Of a DNA stretch of 64,000 bases, positions 13,001 through 27,500 are shown in pieces. The translations under genes were made by a program, and so were the position numbers. Source of the DNA: Ancistrus triradiatus (lineage: Eukaryota; Chordata; Actinopteri; Siluriformes; Loricariidae). Location of the stretch: contig JAJAGP010000182.1 of assembly GCA_025084515.1 (NCBI GenBank), forward strand, positions 1 to 64,000, in the 5' to 3' direction. The notes under the pieces are model-generated. The model had not been told where the DNA came from, searched no databases, and saw only the letters and a list, made by a program, of their open reading frames with translations. Each line of letters begins with the position of its first letter. Position 1 is the first letter of the stretch.

Positions 13001-16000
13001 AGGTGTCGATCCACGCAACTCATTTCAGCTGAAACTCGATTCAATACACAGTGATTCAGTGATTAAGATTCACAATAGCAGTTGCTCAGAGAAGATCTCT
13101 GGTATTTTCATATTGGTATTGTTAGTGCAAAAAAGTCTCCATCGGTTCAAAAAAAAGGGTTGTATTGACTGCCAATTGAAAGGGAAACAGGAACTTAATG
13201 CTCGAGAACACAGGCTGCAGTTACCATTAGCAGCTAAGCCAGCGCCCTGACTTCACCAACCGGTATTCCGGTTTCCTACTACAGTCCAAAGACATGTATT
13301 AAATGAATTGATTACGATAAATTGGCCCAACCTTAGTGTACTGCATTTCATTGGCTCTGTATTCATACTCTGCAAAGTGACAATAAAGGCTCCACTATGA
13401 TACACTGTAGACCACTCTACCAAACACTTGTTAAACTCATCAGTTCACACTACATTTAAGTTATTATGGATTTGTTGGAACATTCCCCCTTCGTAAATCA
13501 GGCCCTAGCTACAACACACATGATCAAATTTTTGAGCTAACTATCGGGCCCTTTCTGAGCCAACTTGATTAGAAAGCATACAGGAGAAACACAACACTGT
13601 TCAAGACCATACCTTTTTTTTTCTTGGGGGGGGTTGCGCGTTTGTGCGGGTGTGTGTATTATACACAATGACAGTGCACACTCTTCTCTTAACATAACTT
13701 TAACACACTGGCCCTGAACTGTGCACTCATCTCCAATGAGATTCCAGAGAAATGTCCAGTCAGTGATGCTCCAATTTATTTAAAGCAGGCTATAACTTAT
13801 TGGCAGTCATAGTGTAAACTCTCCAGTGACCACAGCCAGACCAACAACCAAAACAACCAATGAAATCCCCAAAAAATCTCATGTGAAGGGGGAATGAAGC
13901 AGAACACAATTCATAATTATACAATCTTCCTGATAGAACATCTATGCTTAAACAGTGACACTGTACATTCAAACATTTGTGGACAACCAAAACACGAGTA
14001 ATAATAAGGAGTTCGCTGCTGTAGCTGCATTTCACTCTCCCAGGAAGGCTTTTCAATAGATTTTAGATCATGGCTGTAAGGTCAGGCATTTGGTGGCATT
14101 TGTTGGGCAATAAGCCCTGACTCATTCATGTCAGGCTGTTTTCGAGGGGCAGGTCAGGAAACTGATGAGCTAACATTTTGGAGGTAGTGATGAAAGTGTC
14201 ATATTTAGAGTCACTGAAGTATTCAGTACAACCCAGTCCACTGCCACTGTTTGTCTATGGAGAGAGTGTGGCTGAAATAAAAACAGATCATTAATTAGAA
14301 GGAGAGTATACAGACACTTGGCCATCTGGCATATATACAAGATGCATTATCTTTTAAATTACAAGGAAGTGTCTTGTGGGTACATCTTCAGCCTACCAAG
14401 TGGCCTTAACATATTGCATTAACTAAATCTAACAGAGAAAATTAAAGGCCTGCATAAGTAAGAAATGCATGTCAGATTCACTTACATTTAGCAGAATTAA
14501 AAAACACAGAAGATTTTATATTATTCACAATACTCCGATATAACAATGAGTGGGTTCTTAATATCGTCTTAACATATTATTGTTAAGATTTTCAGTTAAG
14601 AGGTTAATTACGATTAATACAAGGAACAGTGGCTAGTGTTGTTGCCTCACAGCTCCAGATACCCAGGTTTGAGTCCTGGCCGCGCTGCTGTCTGTGTGGA
14701 GTTATGATGTTCTACCTGTCTATGCGTGGGCTTCCTTCGAGTACTCCAATTTTCTTTCCAAGGAAATGGGGTCTCTACAGTGTCCTAGTGTGAGTGAGTG
14801 TGTGTACATGCATGTCCATGCGATGGACTGATACTGATGCCATGCCCAGGGGTGGTTCCCACTTTGCACCTGTCTTTTTTAGGGTGGTTGGGTTGGGTGG
14901 TTCCAACTTTTGCTGCCTGTCTTGCTGGTTAGGTCCCCCCCGCCCCCGCCCCCGCCCCCGCCCCCGCCCCCGCCCCCCTTCCAATGATAACTATAATGGG
15001 AAGGAAACCCGAGCACAACCTAAAATTTAAAACCTAAAATGTTGGGTCTTGCTCAAGGACCCAACAGTGGCAGCTTGGCAGAGGTGGGATTTGAACCCTC
15101 GACCTTCTGGTCCAGAGTCCAGTACCTTAACCACTAGGCTACCACAGTCCACAGACCACAGACCACAGCGAGAAAAAGACCGAAGCGGAAGAGCGCAAGT
15201 GGACAAACGGGGGAAACAGGAAGGGGGAAAACCATTGCCATTAGAACTCAAGAAAAAGATAGGAGGCAGAAGGACGGCTGGAAGGCAGCGGGACCAGCAC
15301 GTAGAGCTCAATCAGTTATCCCCCCGCTGGAAAGGCCGCGTGAGCTCCCCATCGGCAAAAGACCCCGCCCCCCCCCCCGCCCCCCTTCCATGTAACTATA
15401 TGGGAAGGAAACCCGAGCATAACCTAAAATTTTAAACCTGAATTTGGTCTTGCTCAAGGACCACAGTGGCAGCTTGGCAGAGGTGTATTTGAACCTCGAC
15501 CTTCTGGTCCAGAGTCCAGTACCTTAACCACTAGGCTACCACAGTCCACAGACCACAGACCACAGTAGCAGGTAAAAAAGAAGCTGAGTTTGCCTCAGAC
15601 AGGTCAGTAAGCTTTAAGTACAGCAGATAAACTGAGCCAGTGGTTCATTTAGAAAAATGACATTTAAGAATGACAAGAAACGGCAGTAAAAGGCAAAACT
15701 TAAAAGCAAAAGGCATGGGAAAAACACTACATAGTGGACTTGGGCACAGAAAAATCCACCAGAGCAAAACGCTGCACATTAGAGATGAAAGACTTAACAC
15801 AAATGATGTCACGCAGACTGACGCACAGTGTTAAAAAGCTGTCTCGCCGATGAGACAATGGGGAACAGGTATTAGAACTCCGGCAAGACAGGCACGTTCC
15901 TCTGCTCTGGAGACATCCACAACAAAAACCTGACCATTATGCTTATCTTGCCCCATTTCTGCTATCATTTCACTCAAACTAAATTGAACTGAAGTAAAAT

Positions 16001-18486
16001 TAGTCTTTTTCTGAAAAACATAAATAAATACAAAACAATTGAAAATTATAACATCCCTGGTTCCTTGCCTGAGTCCCCTCAGTTCTTTTCCTTTAATCCT
16101 GACCTCATGTCCCTGTCCTTCACTATCTCTCCCCAGATTTATGAACTAACTACTAATTAAAGGCAACAGAGCAAGTATGCATGGATAAACAGCGCGTTCT
16201 AATGGAAAGAATTATAGCTAGTCATTAGGTAGAGCCTCTCACTGACATCCTGTGCCGAGTGCAGCTGCCCAAAGAACTTAATCCTGCTAAATGAAAGTCG
16301 TTAAGCAAGGTTTGCCAGTTTCCTGCCAAAAACAAAAGCACAACTCTCTCATACCTATCACAGTTTACGGCTAAACCACTGTGCGTTCCCATTAACAACC
16401 ACATGATGGCAGCATTTCTACTTTTTACCCATTCATTTAATTCATTATTAAGTCGGTGAGAGAAGTTGATTGTAATCTGATAGTAGTCCGTGACTGGACG
16501 TCTTTTTTCCTTTACGCACATCTAAGTAGGCCTACACCGGACAAAAATGTACTTAATTTGTCCCACAAACTATAATGGGTGAACCTTCTGGTAAATTTTA
16601 CACTTAATTTAAATTTGTGTTGAGAATTTGTCTCTGAGGCATGGTTTTTCAACTTCTCAGATGTACAAGTATATCCATATTGTCCTGTACGGTATACTTT
16701 CTCACCAGACTCACCTTCACTGACTGTCATGCTTTATTGAGGTTCTGGCACAGGTCGTTCCTGACTACGAGGTACTGGCCTCACAGCAGGTAGTAAATTA
16801 GGATTCAGGATTTTGAGGGTTTTAAAATGACACCTGGTTATTTTAAGATCAGTTTATTTTTATTTGTCAGGCAAAAGTAACACGCTGAAGCATGATCTTT
16901 GGGTTCTCTCCAAACCGTAGTAATAGCAAAAGGCACATGGCGTGAAGCTTTTGCTGATGCTGTGAAAAGCCTGACATTTTGACATAAATAAAAGGGGCTC
17001 AACTTGTATCCTGGTCACTCACTTTACAACCAAAGTAATTCTCACAGCATTTTTAATGAGGGGTTAGAAATAATGTTTTAGGGATTGCATGTCATCTCAC
17101 TGCAGATGATTCAGAAAGAAGTGGGACTCTTTATGCCATTTCTTGGTGTTATGATGGCTGATAGGTTATCAGCACAACACCAAAATATACAAAAACATAA
17201 CATTTCAAAAGAGTGAAAAAGACACTGGAAAAAGATGTTTACACATTGAGATCTAGTCTGCAACAGACAGGGAACTGCTACTCAAGATTGGTCACTGTTC
17301 GGATGTTCCAACATGTGCATTTGTGTTTTTGTAGACCAATGCTACCTCAATTACCTACAGTGGTGTGAAAAAGTGTTGCTCCCTTCCTGATTTGATTTGT
17401 CTCACTTGAGTGTTTAACATCAAACCAATTTACATAGTCAAAAACAACACAACTAAACACAAAATACAGTTTTTAAATGAAGGTGTTTATGATTAAGAGA
17501 GAAACAAAAATCCAAACCTACATGGCCCTGTGTGAAAAAGTGATTGCCCCCTAAACCTAATAACAGATTGGGCCACCCTTAGCAGCAACAACTGCAACCA
17601 ATCATTTGCAATAAATTGCAGTGAGTCTTTTACAGCGTTGTGGAGAAATTTTGGTCACTCATCTTTGCAGAATTGTTGTAATTCAGCCACACTGGAGGGT
17701 TTTGAGCATGAATGGCCTTTTTAAGGTCATGCCACAGCATCTCAATAGGATACAGGTCAGGACTTTGACTAGGCCACTCCAAAGTCTTCATGTTGTTTTT
17801 CTTCAGTCATTCAGAGGTGGACTTGCTGGTGTGTTCTGAATCATTGTCCTGCTGCAGAACCCAAGTTCGTTTCAGCTTGAGGTCATGAACAGATGGCCGG
17901 ACATTCTCCTTCAGGATTTTTTGGTAGACCGCAGAATTCATGGTTCCATTTATCACAGCAAGTCTTCCAGGTCCTGAAGCAGCAAAACAGCCCCAGACCA
18001 TCACACTACCACCACCATATTTTACTGTTGGTATAATGTTCTTTTTCTGAAATGCTGTGTTACTTTTACACCAGATGTAATGGGACACACACCCTTCCAA
18101 AAGTGTTCAAACTTTTGTCTTGTCAGTCACAAGAATGTTTTCCCAAAAAATCTTGGGGATCATTCAGATGTGTTCGGAAAAATTGAGACGAGCTTTTAAT
18201 GTTCTTTTGCTCAGCAGTGATTTTGTCTTGAAAAAACTCTGCCATACAGGCCATTTTTTTCCCAGTCTCTTTCTTATGGTGGAGGCATGAATACTGACCT
18301 TAACTGAGGCAAGTGAGGCCTGCAGTTCTTTTGGATGTTTGTTGTGGGGTCTTTTGTGACCTCTTGGGTCTTTGTTTACTTTATTCGTTGTTGGGTTTTT
18401 TTTTTGGGGGGGTTGTTGGTTGTGTTGTTTGGGATTTTGGTTTTTTTTTTTTTTTGTTTTTTTTTTTTTTGTTTGTTTTTTTTCTT

Positions 18487-18524
<38 letters not shown>

Positions 18525-21500
18525 GAAGTCGTCGCTGCGCTCTTGGGGTAATTTTGGTCGGCCTTCCACTCCTGGGAAGGTTCACCACTGTTCCACGTCT
18601 TCGCCATTTGTGGATAATGGCTCTCACTGTAGTTTGCTGGAGTCCCAAAGCTTTAGAAATGGCTTCATAACCCTTTCCAAACTGACAGATCTCAATTACT
18701 TTCTTTCTCAACTGTTCCTGAATTTCTTTGGATCTCGGCATGATGTGTAGCTTTTAAGGATCTTTTGGTGTCCTTCACTTTGTCAGGCAGGTCCTATTTA
18801 AGTGATTGAGAACAGGAGTGGCAATAATCAGGCCTGGGTGTGGTTAGAGACAGTGAACTCAGGTGTCATAAACCATAGTCAAGTTATGTTTTAACAAGGG
18901 GGGGACATCACTTTTTCACACAGGGCCATGTAGGTTTGTATTTTTTTTCTCCCTTAATCATAAGCACCTTAATTTAAAAACTGCATTTTGTGTTTATTTC
19001 TGTTGTCTTTGACTAATATATAAATTGGTTTGATGTTCTGAAACACTTAAGTGTGACAAACATGCAAAAAAATACAAAATCAGGAGGGAGGCAAACACTC
19101 ATTCACACCACTGTAGGTTCGTACTTTTAAAAAGAAGCAAAACTTCACAAGCAATTAAAATACCTGTGGTGGTTAAAAGGCTGTGAGTCACATATATAAG
19201 CACATATATAATGAGAATACTGAGTATACAGGAACAAAAAAAAAAACTATAGGTGATAGAGAAATTCTGAAAACACTGATTCATGAACATGTATTCTTTG
19301 CATGGGACAATATCTATGTAAGCCGTTCTTAGTAGAGTCACGTGTTATATCAGACCAAAGCTATGTCCTGTAGAATCGACATGTTATGTAGAATACATCA
19401 CATACAGCCCATGTTTTTTACATAAAGAATGATAATCGCAGTACAAGTACCATCACACATACATTATCTCTCACAACACATACACACCATTAAGGCACTC
19501 CATCTCCGGCTCTTCTCCATCCAGGACCTTTCTGCAGTCTCTTTGCATTTGCGTCTCTTCTTGCAGTAAGAACAATAAGGCCCAGCACTGCGGATGATGT
19601 AAGCAACCAGCTGCACCCACAGAGAGGCCAATGGTTCTGGTCATCTTTGTACGGTGTTTTTTTCCATCGTCTTCATCTCATATCGCTTGTGCTTCGGCTT
19701 TTCTGAAAATATAAGAAAATTACATTTTTGTGTCTAAAGTTCTGAAAGAAAGGGTAATTCGGGTATATTTTCCTTGGTGGAGCATCACCACTACATCTTA
19801 CATTGTATGAAAGTAGAGGGTCTAAAACTGTCAGCTGTCAGAGTTAATAATGACTGATCAATTTAGCACAGTTCCTTTTGTTTTGCTCCTAACTGTGTGA
19901 CAGAAAACGCGTCACCATAAACCACATGAAATGTCACTGCCAAAAAGTACCTGATGAATGATGTTAAAATAAAAAAAATGTATTGTTCTTATAATTGCTA
20001 CTGTGTTTTAAGTATGTACTGAATTATAATAAAGCATTATAGACCATATAGAGTATGTTCACTAAAGCAACGCTTTAAAAGAAAAACATTTTATTTTGTG
20101 TCAAACATGAGGTAAACAAAACGTGGGTAATAATTGTATCGTTTGGGACTGTGGTAGCCTAGCGGGTAAGGTACTGGACTATGGACCAGAAAGGTCCTGG
20201 GTTCAAATCCCACCTCTGCCAAGCTGCCACTGTTGGGTCTTTAAGCAAGACCCTTTAACCCACAATTGCTTGATTTGTAAGATTGTATCAATTGTAAGTC
20301 GCTCTGGATAAGGGCGTCTGCTAAATGCTTGTAAATGTAAAATGTAAATTGTTTGACAGCCTATTATAGATGTAACACACTAATCAGCAATAATATTAAA
20401 ACCCACCATCTTTATGATACAACATTCTGCTGGAAAAATGACAAGTATAAGCTACCTAAACATAGTTTGCATACCAAGTATACACCGTCAATGGCAACAC
20501 TATTCCCCAGTGGCAGTGGCATCTTTCAACAGGATAACACGCCCTGTCACATTACAGAAATTCTTTAGGAATGGTTTGAGGAACATGGACAAGAGTTACA
20601 AGGTGCCAATTTCACCTCCAAATTCCCCCAGATCTCAATCTGTTAAATAAGACAAGGAGCCCACGCAGACTTAGGCCCCACCACAAGGCAAACTTATAGA
20701 AACTTCAAAAGCGGTTCCAGATACCGCCAGGACACCTTAAGAAGAGGACTTGTGACTCGTCCACGCTGCCTTGATGGCTCAAGAACCTTGGTGGCACAAG
20801 GGTACAGACTCAAATATTAGGCACATTGATTGGTGGTGCATAAGTATACATAAAGTACATATTAGAAATGGCAAATTTGCTCCTCTATTGTGAGATTGTT
20901 GAAATCAAACCCAAAACCAACTGATTTCCTCTCTGCACTATCAATCAAAGCAATACCAACCAGCTAATTTTTAGGCCTCACTGGTGAGCTTATCAATGCA
21001 GAACAGTGCAGTTAGTGTCCCCTCCTCTCCCCCTCCAGGTGCATTAGCTGGCCTGGAAAAAACAGCAAGAGCAGTTTGAAGAGAATGTGATGGTTGGCTT
21101 CACCACGTGTTTTAATGAAACACAGCAGATTTTCCTCTCTGTGGCAAAGCAGGCATGGAGACTCAACAATGAGTGGGTGAGGGAAATAAAAAAAAAACTA
21201 GTGTAAAATGTAGTGTATATATAGCACTACAGTGGGGCAAAAAAGTATTTAGTCAGCCACTGCTTGTGCAAGCTCTCCTTTAAACCACAAAACGTAGAAG
21301 AAAGATGAGAGAGGTCTTATAAAGTTTTCATCATAGTCCTACACACTTCAACTATGAGAGACAAAATGAGAAAATAAAATCCAGGAACTCACATTGGTAG
21401 GATTTTTTAAGAAATGTAATTGTAAAAATCATGGTGGACGAATAAATATTTGTGGTCACCCACAACAAGCAGCAAGACTTTCTGGCTCTCACAGACCCTA

Positions 21501-24500
21501 TAACTTCTTTTTAAGAAGCTCTTCTGTCCTCCACTGGTTACCTGTATTAATGGCACCTATTTTGAACCCTCATTATCTGTATAAAAGACACATGGTCCAC
21601 AAGCCTCAAACGTCAAGACTCCAAACTCAACCATGGCAAGACAAAGAGCTGTCGAAGGACACAGGAAGAAAAATGTAGATCTCCTTGATCTGTCGCCCCA
21701 CACACGATCTATCATGGGGTCAAAATGAAATGATATGCGAACGGTGAGAAAAAATCCCAGAACTCACGGAGGGACCTGAGAGAGTGGGACCAAAGTAACA
21801 AAGGCTTTACATCAGTAACACCCACTTACACTGAGAGGGACTAGATTTGCAGTGCGAAGGGCGTTGTCCCCTGTTAAGCCAGTCATGTCCAGGCCAATCT
21901 GAAGTTTGCAGAGAGCTATGGTTGATCAGACGAGGTGGAAGAATATCATGTGGTCAAGATGAAACCAAAATAGCATTTTTGGTAAAAATCAACTTGAACG
22001 TGCTGGAGGAAGACGACTACTGAGACCACCATACTCCTGTGACGGCAGGGGGTGGAAAATATGTTGGGTGTTTTTCTGCAAGGGGAAAGGACGATTTATT
22101 CTGTGTTAAGGGAAGAATGATTTTTGGTGGTCATGTAGTAGTGTGAGGATTTGTGAAATTGTGCAAAGTTGACTTTGCGGGCGTTACGGGATTAAGGCCA
22201 CTTGGCACGCACTGTGCGTAGAAGGAAGCCGTGGCTAGGTGATTGTTTAGTAGCATGAGGACTGATCGGGGACATCTCTATTTGGGTACGGGCTCGGGAC
22301 ATGAAGAGGGTGTCCAATAAACAAGGCTTTGGTTGTTCAAGAAGTAAAGGTTGCATGGGTACCCACGCCACACGCCTCCCACAACCGTGTTCACCTGCCC
22401 CCCCCAGAGTCTCCGGGACCTCAAAACGCCCATAGAAAATTGAGGAGGGAGAGGTTGCAAAAAGTCGCGTGTTGACCCCAAAACATCACTGATATAGAGG
22501 AGATATTGCATGGCCAGGGAGGGCCCAAAAATACCAGTACAGTGTGTGCAACCTGGTGAAAGACGACACCATAAAGGGAGAGGACAGTGAAAGAAGGAAA
22601 ACCGGCGAACGGGATAAAACCCGATCTGTGCGGACAGTTATGGTGAAAATACCAGCTACAGTGTGTGCCAACCTGGTGAAGACTTACAGGAAACGTTTGA
22701 TCTCCATCATTGCCAACAAAGGTTATGTTAAAGTATTGAGTTGAACTTTTGTTATTGACCAAATACTTATTTTCCACCATAATTTACAATTAAATTCTTT
22801 AAAAATCCTACAATGTGATTTCCTGGATTTTTTTTCTTTCAGAAGCTATGTCTCTCTGTCACCCTTACTGACATTTTGCTCAGTTGACGAACTTTGAGAG
22901 AGGGCGTACACCCTCTTATACCCAGTGTCTAATCAGACCACATCTGCAGTCATTTATATGTCTGACTGCAATGTAACTGCATGCTGTTATGATACAAATC
23001 TGACATAGTGACATATGTGTGTATATACCTGTATATATTTGTGAGTGTATATCATATCAAAGGCAGTGCAATATTGAACACTCTTCTCTTAACATGGCTT
23101 TGAAACACTAAGGAACATCAGCGCTGAACTGTGCACTCTTAGAATTAGGTTTCGGTGGAAATTAAGATAAACTCTGATATGTTATGAATCTCCAGTGAGA
23201 TTCCAGAAAGACGCCCAGTCAGTGATAGAAAATCAAATCAGAACTATCACAAGATTTGCACATTCCTTTACATTTACAGCATTTAGCAGACGCCCTTATC
23301 CAGAGCGACTTACAATTGATACAGTCTCACAATCCAAGCAATTGTGGGTTAAGGGCCTTGCTCAAGGACCCAACAGTGACAGCTTGGCAGAAGTGGGATT
23401 TGATTTTGGTCCATAGTCCAGTACTTTAACTGCTAGACTACCACTGTCGTGTAATCTCATTCATTTTCTATGGCTGTTCAGACTTTTTGAACACCACAGC
23501 ACAAACTTGAACAAATGATCTGAAAGTCAATTAAATCAGTTTAAATGTGTATTTGTATGCATTGTCTGGACTAGTGTTGTAGTCAAGACTGCTAGAGCCA
23601 AGTCCTTGTCAAGATTGGGACACTGAGTCCGAGTCAAGACCAAAACCAGAAATGACCAAGACAAGACTGAGACCAGATTAAGATTTTTTTTTCATAATAC
23701 AAGTATACAAGTACAAAAAAAACGTATGTTTGTAATTCACTTTACATTAATTATACATATTATAATATAATTATTAATAAATAATATATTTCATCATATA
23801 TTTTTATAATGTAACAGTAAATTATATACAGCCTAAATGTATTATTAATTATTATTATATTATAGTCTTAGTCACAATAAGGCAATGGAAGCAAATGATG
23901 GCAATGATTCTGTTTCCCTTCTTCTCTCAAACTTAAACAGAAGTTACAACATAAAGAAAGCTGAACACGGCAACAACATCCATTCTATCCATTTTTATTA
24001 TTAAACGTGAGGACATAATAATAATTCCAGATTTTGCAGACATGGTAAAGTAAAGCAAGTGGGCAAAAATGCACACTTGAAGTCTTAACGTCAGACGATT
24101 CAAAATAAAACATGTTCATTGACTGGAGCAGTAAGTTTTTCCATTAGCCAATCTGAGTGCACTTAGGCATGCAGACAAAGGACTGTTTTATTCTGTTTGA
24201 AAGGATTGTTGACATTCAGTAGAAAACAATCTTCAGTTTATAATTAACTTTACCTCAGGCAGACTGAGATCAAATGAGACCCAGACCGCTCAGTCAAGGC
24301 CTCTAATGGACTCGAGACCAGACTTGAGTACTACAAAACTAGTCTGGACAAAGTCATGACACCTTATGCTAGTCAGAAGACAGAAACTATAGTGATGATA
24401 GAGGTAAACAGCAAACTGGCCAACATTGACTGGAACACCGCAGAAGGGTTAAACAGTTCTGCTGTTCATCTGGAAAGTCCTATGACAAAGAAAGGCTGAA

Positions 24501-27500
24501 AAGTAGTCTTCACAAGCCAAGTCACATGAAATCACAGGCTGGACTACATTTAATTATATTAACGTTTAATAAAGTTAAAGGCATTTGAGTGGAATACACC
24601 ATTTCTCTGTGCGTCATTCAGCAGTAGTTTAGTGAAACATGGTCAGGCAAAAGAGGTTTTTGTTCAAGGTTTTGTCAGGAATATGAGACATGAATGTCCT
24701 GGACTGAATGGAGAGATGTGCAGCAATCTGCTTTACACATCAACAGCACGCTTCACTATGAATAAAAATAAGTGAACTGAGTAGGAAGGAGTGAGTGTGT
24801 TTACTAACCTATGACGTAGAGTTGTGCCACACTGTCCTTGATGCTGCAGCTGTTGCCAGCGATGCATGTGTACTTTCCTGTGTCATCAGTAGTGACATCA
24901 GTTATGACAAGAGAGCCATTTGGCATCGATTTAAACCTGAGAGTGAGAGAGAGATTCAGAGTCAGGTTATGAATGGACTGGTCATGAGTTAGTGAAGGAC
25001 CATATATCTGGAACATTATATTTGTCAGACATACCTCTGAACTTAATAAATGAAAGAAAATAATGGGGCACAGACCTGCCACCACTGCCAGAGAGTGGTT
25101 TGTCTTTAACAATCCACTGGATGTAGGGTTGTGGATCTCCTGTAGCCTGGCAGTGCATTATGGCCGTTTGACCCTGATATAATGTAGTATACTCTGGTTC
25201 AAGTTTAAACTCTGTGTACACTGAAGGAAAAATAGGGTAAATGCATTACATCAAGGAAACACAAACTATTATTGAAGCGATCAGCTTTGGCAAGATCTGA
25301 TTTACCCAAAATTGTGTTTATCCCAATTGTCTTTTGAATGTTTGGCTTTGAAGCGAACAAACATAACAGACAGGTGTGAGTCTGAGTAATCAGCTGTGAT
25401 TCATGAGGTAAACTTGTGAGACACCTACAGTGGGGCAAAAAAGTATTTAGTCAGCCACTGATTGTGCAAGTTCTCCTACTTAGAAAGATGAGAAAGGTCT
25501 GTAATTTTCATCATAGGTACACTTCAACTATGAGAGACAAAATGAGAAAAAAAAATCCAGGCAATCACATTATAGGATTTTTAAAGAATTTAATTGTAAA
25601 TTATGGTGGAAAATAAGTATTTGGTCAATAAATTTGGTTCAACTCAATACTTTGTAACATAACCTTTGTTGGCAATGACAGAGGTCAAACATTTCCTGTA
25701 AGTCTTCACCAGGTTTGCACACACTGTAGCTGGTATTTTGGCCCATTCCTCCATGCAGATCTCCTCTTGAGCAGTGATGTTTTGGGGCAACACGGACTTT
25801 CAACTCCCTCCACACATTTTCTATGGGATTGAGGTCTGGAGACTGCCTAGGCCACTCCAGGACCCTGAAATGCTTTTTACAGAGCCACTCCTTCGTTGCC
25901 CGAGCAGTGTGTTTGGAATCATTGTCATGCTGGAAGACCCAGCAATGTTCCATCTTCAATGCTCTCACTGATGGAAGGAGGTTTTGGCTTAAAATCTCAC
26001 GATACATGGCCCCGTTCATTCTTCCCTTAACACGGATCAGTCGTCCTGTCCCCTTTGTAGAAAAACAGCCCCAAAGCTGAGTTTTTACCAAAAAGTTCTA
26101 TTTTAGTTTCATCTGACAACATGATATTCTCCCAATCTTCTTCTGGATCATCCATATGCTCTCTGGCAAACTTCAGACGGGCCTGGACATGGACTGGCTT
26201 AAGCAGGGGGACACGCCTGGCACTGCAGGATCTGAGGTCCCTCTCGGTGTAGTGGTGTTACTGATGGTAGCCTTGTTACTTTGGTCCCAGCTCTATGCAG
26301 GTCATTCATCAGGTCCCTCTGTGTAGTTTTTCTGGGATTTTTTGCTCACCTTTCTCATGATCATTTTGACCCCACGGGATGGGATCTGCGTGCGTGGAGC
26401 CCCAGATCGAGGAGATTATCAATGGTCTTTAGTATGTCTTACAATTGCTCCCACAGTTTGATTTTATTCACACACCCAACCTGCTTGCCTATTGTAGATT
26501 CACTCATGCCAGCCTGGTGCAGGTCTACAAATTTTCTTCCTGGTGTCCCTTCGACAGCTCTTTGGTCTTGGCCATGGTTGAAGTTTGGAGTCTGACTGTT
26601 TGAGGCTGTGGACAGGTTTCTATTATACAGATAACGAGGTCAAACAGGTGCCATTAATACAGATAACGAGTGGAGGACAGAAGAACTTCTTAAAGAAGAA
26701 GTTAAAGGTCTGTGAGAGCCAGAAATCTTGTTTGTTTGTGGGTGACCAAATACTTATTTTCCACCATGATTTACAATTAAATTCTTTAAAAATCCTACAA
26801 TGTGATTTTCTGGATTTATTTTCTCATTTTGTCTCTCATAGCTGAAGTGTACCTATGATGAAAATTTCAGACATCTCTCATCTTTCTAAGTAGGAGAACT
26901 TGCACAATCAGTGGCTGACTAAATACTTTTTTGCCCCACTGTATACCAGAAACAGAGTGGAGGCATAAGTGTGCCCTCAGTGGAACGCCAGTCCATCGCA
27001 GGGCATCAGGACTCACTATTTTAGCACAAGAGGATGATCTCCCACCTGGCCTTCACTCCCACAGCCACAGCGTATGCATTTCATGTCAGACCCAGTCAGA
27101 AGGCACTGGCAGGACTCAAAACCTAAGTCCCTGCACTGTGGTCATGCATATTAGACCACTGTGCAACACAAGTACCTCTCAAACTATTTAATATACAGTG
27201 GTACCTCAGTTTTCGACCACCTTGGACCTGGTTCTCGACTAGTCCCTGTGGGTCCTAACACGGTTACTGATTACATCCAACTGAAAGGTACTGAAAGGTG
27301 TCTTCCAGAATACAGGATGTAGTTACCATTAGCAGCTATGCTAGTGCCCCGAGTTCCCTGAATACAACAAGTTTTGCTTTTACTTTCCACTTTCAATCCT
27401 TTACTCACTAAATTACATGAGCTATTTCAACACTTTATTATGAAATAAAGTGTGACATAAAAAAAAAAGCTTTGTGTTAATGATTTTGGCCAACTGTAGG

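Noticed and set aside
14775..15435. Arg/Gly and Pro-rich open frames
   Set aside because: They are translations of the (CCCCCG)n tract and of reverse SINE sequence, with no family resemblance.
18164..18750. Overlapping long open frames rich in Lys or Phe
   Set aside because: They arise from the poly(T)/(G) tract in a Tc1 element. Only the MPRSKEIQ part is genuine transposase text.
19488..19702. ptk7 as a pseudogene or as a natural soluble form lacking the membrane segment
   Set aside because: The breaks are clustered single insertions with recoverable PTK7 text on both sides, and the downstream kinase exons are intact and constrained in phase.
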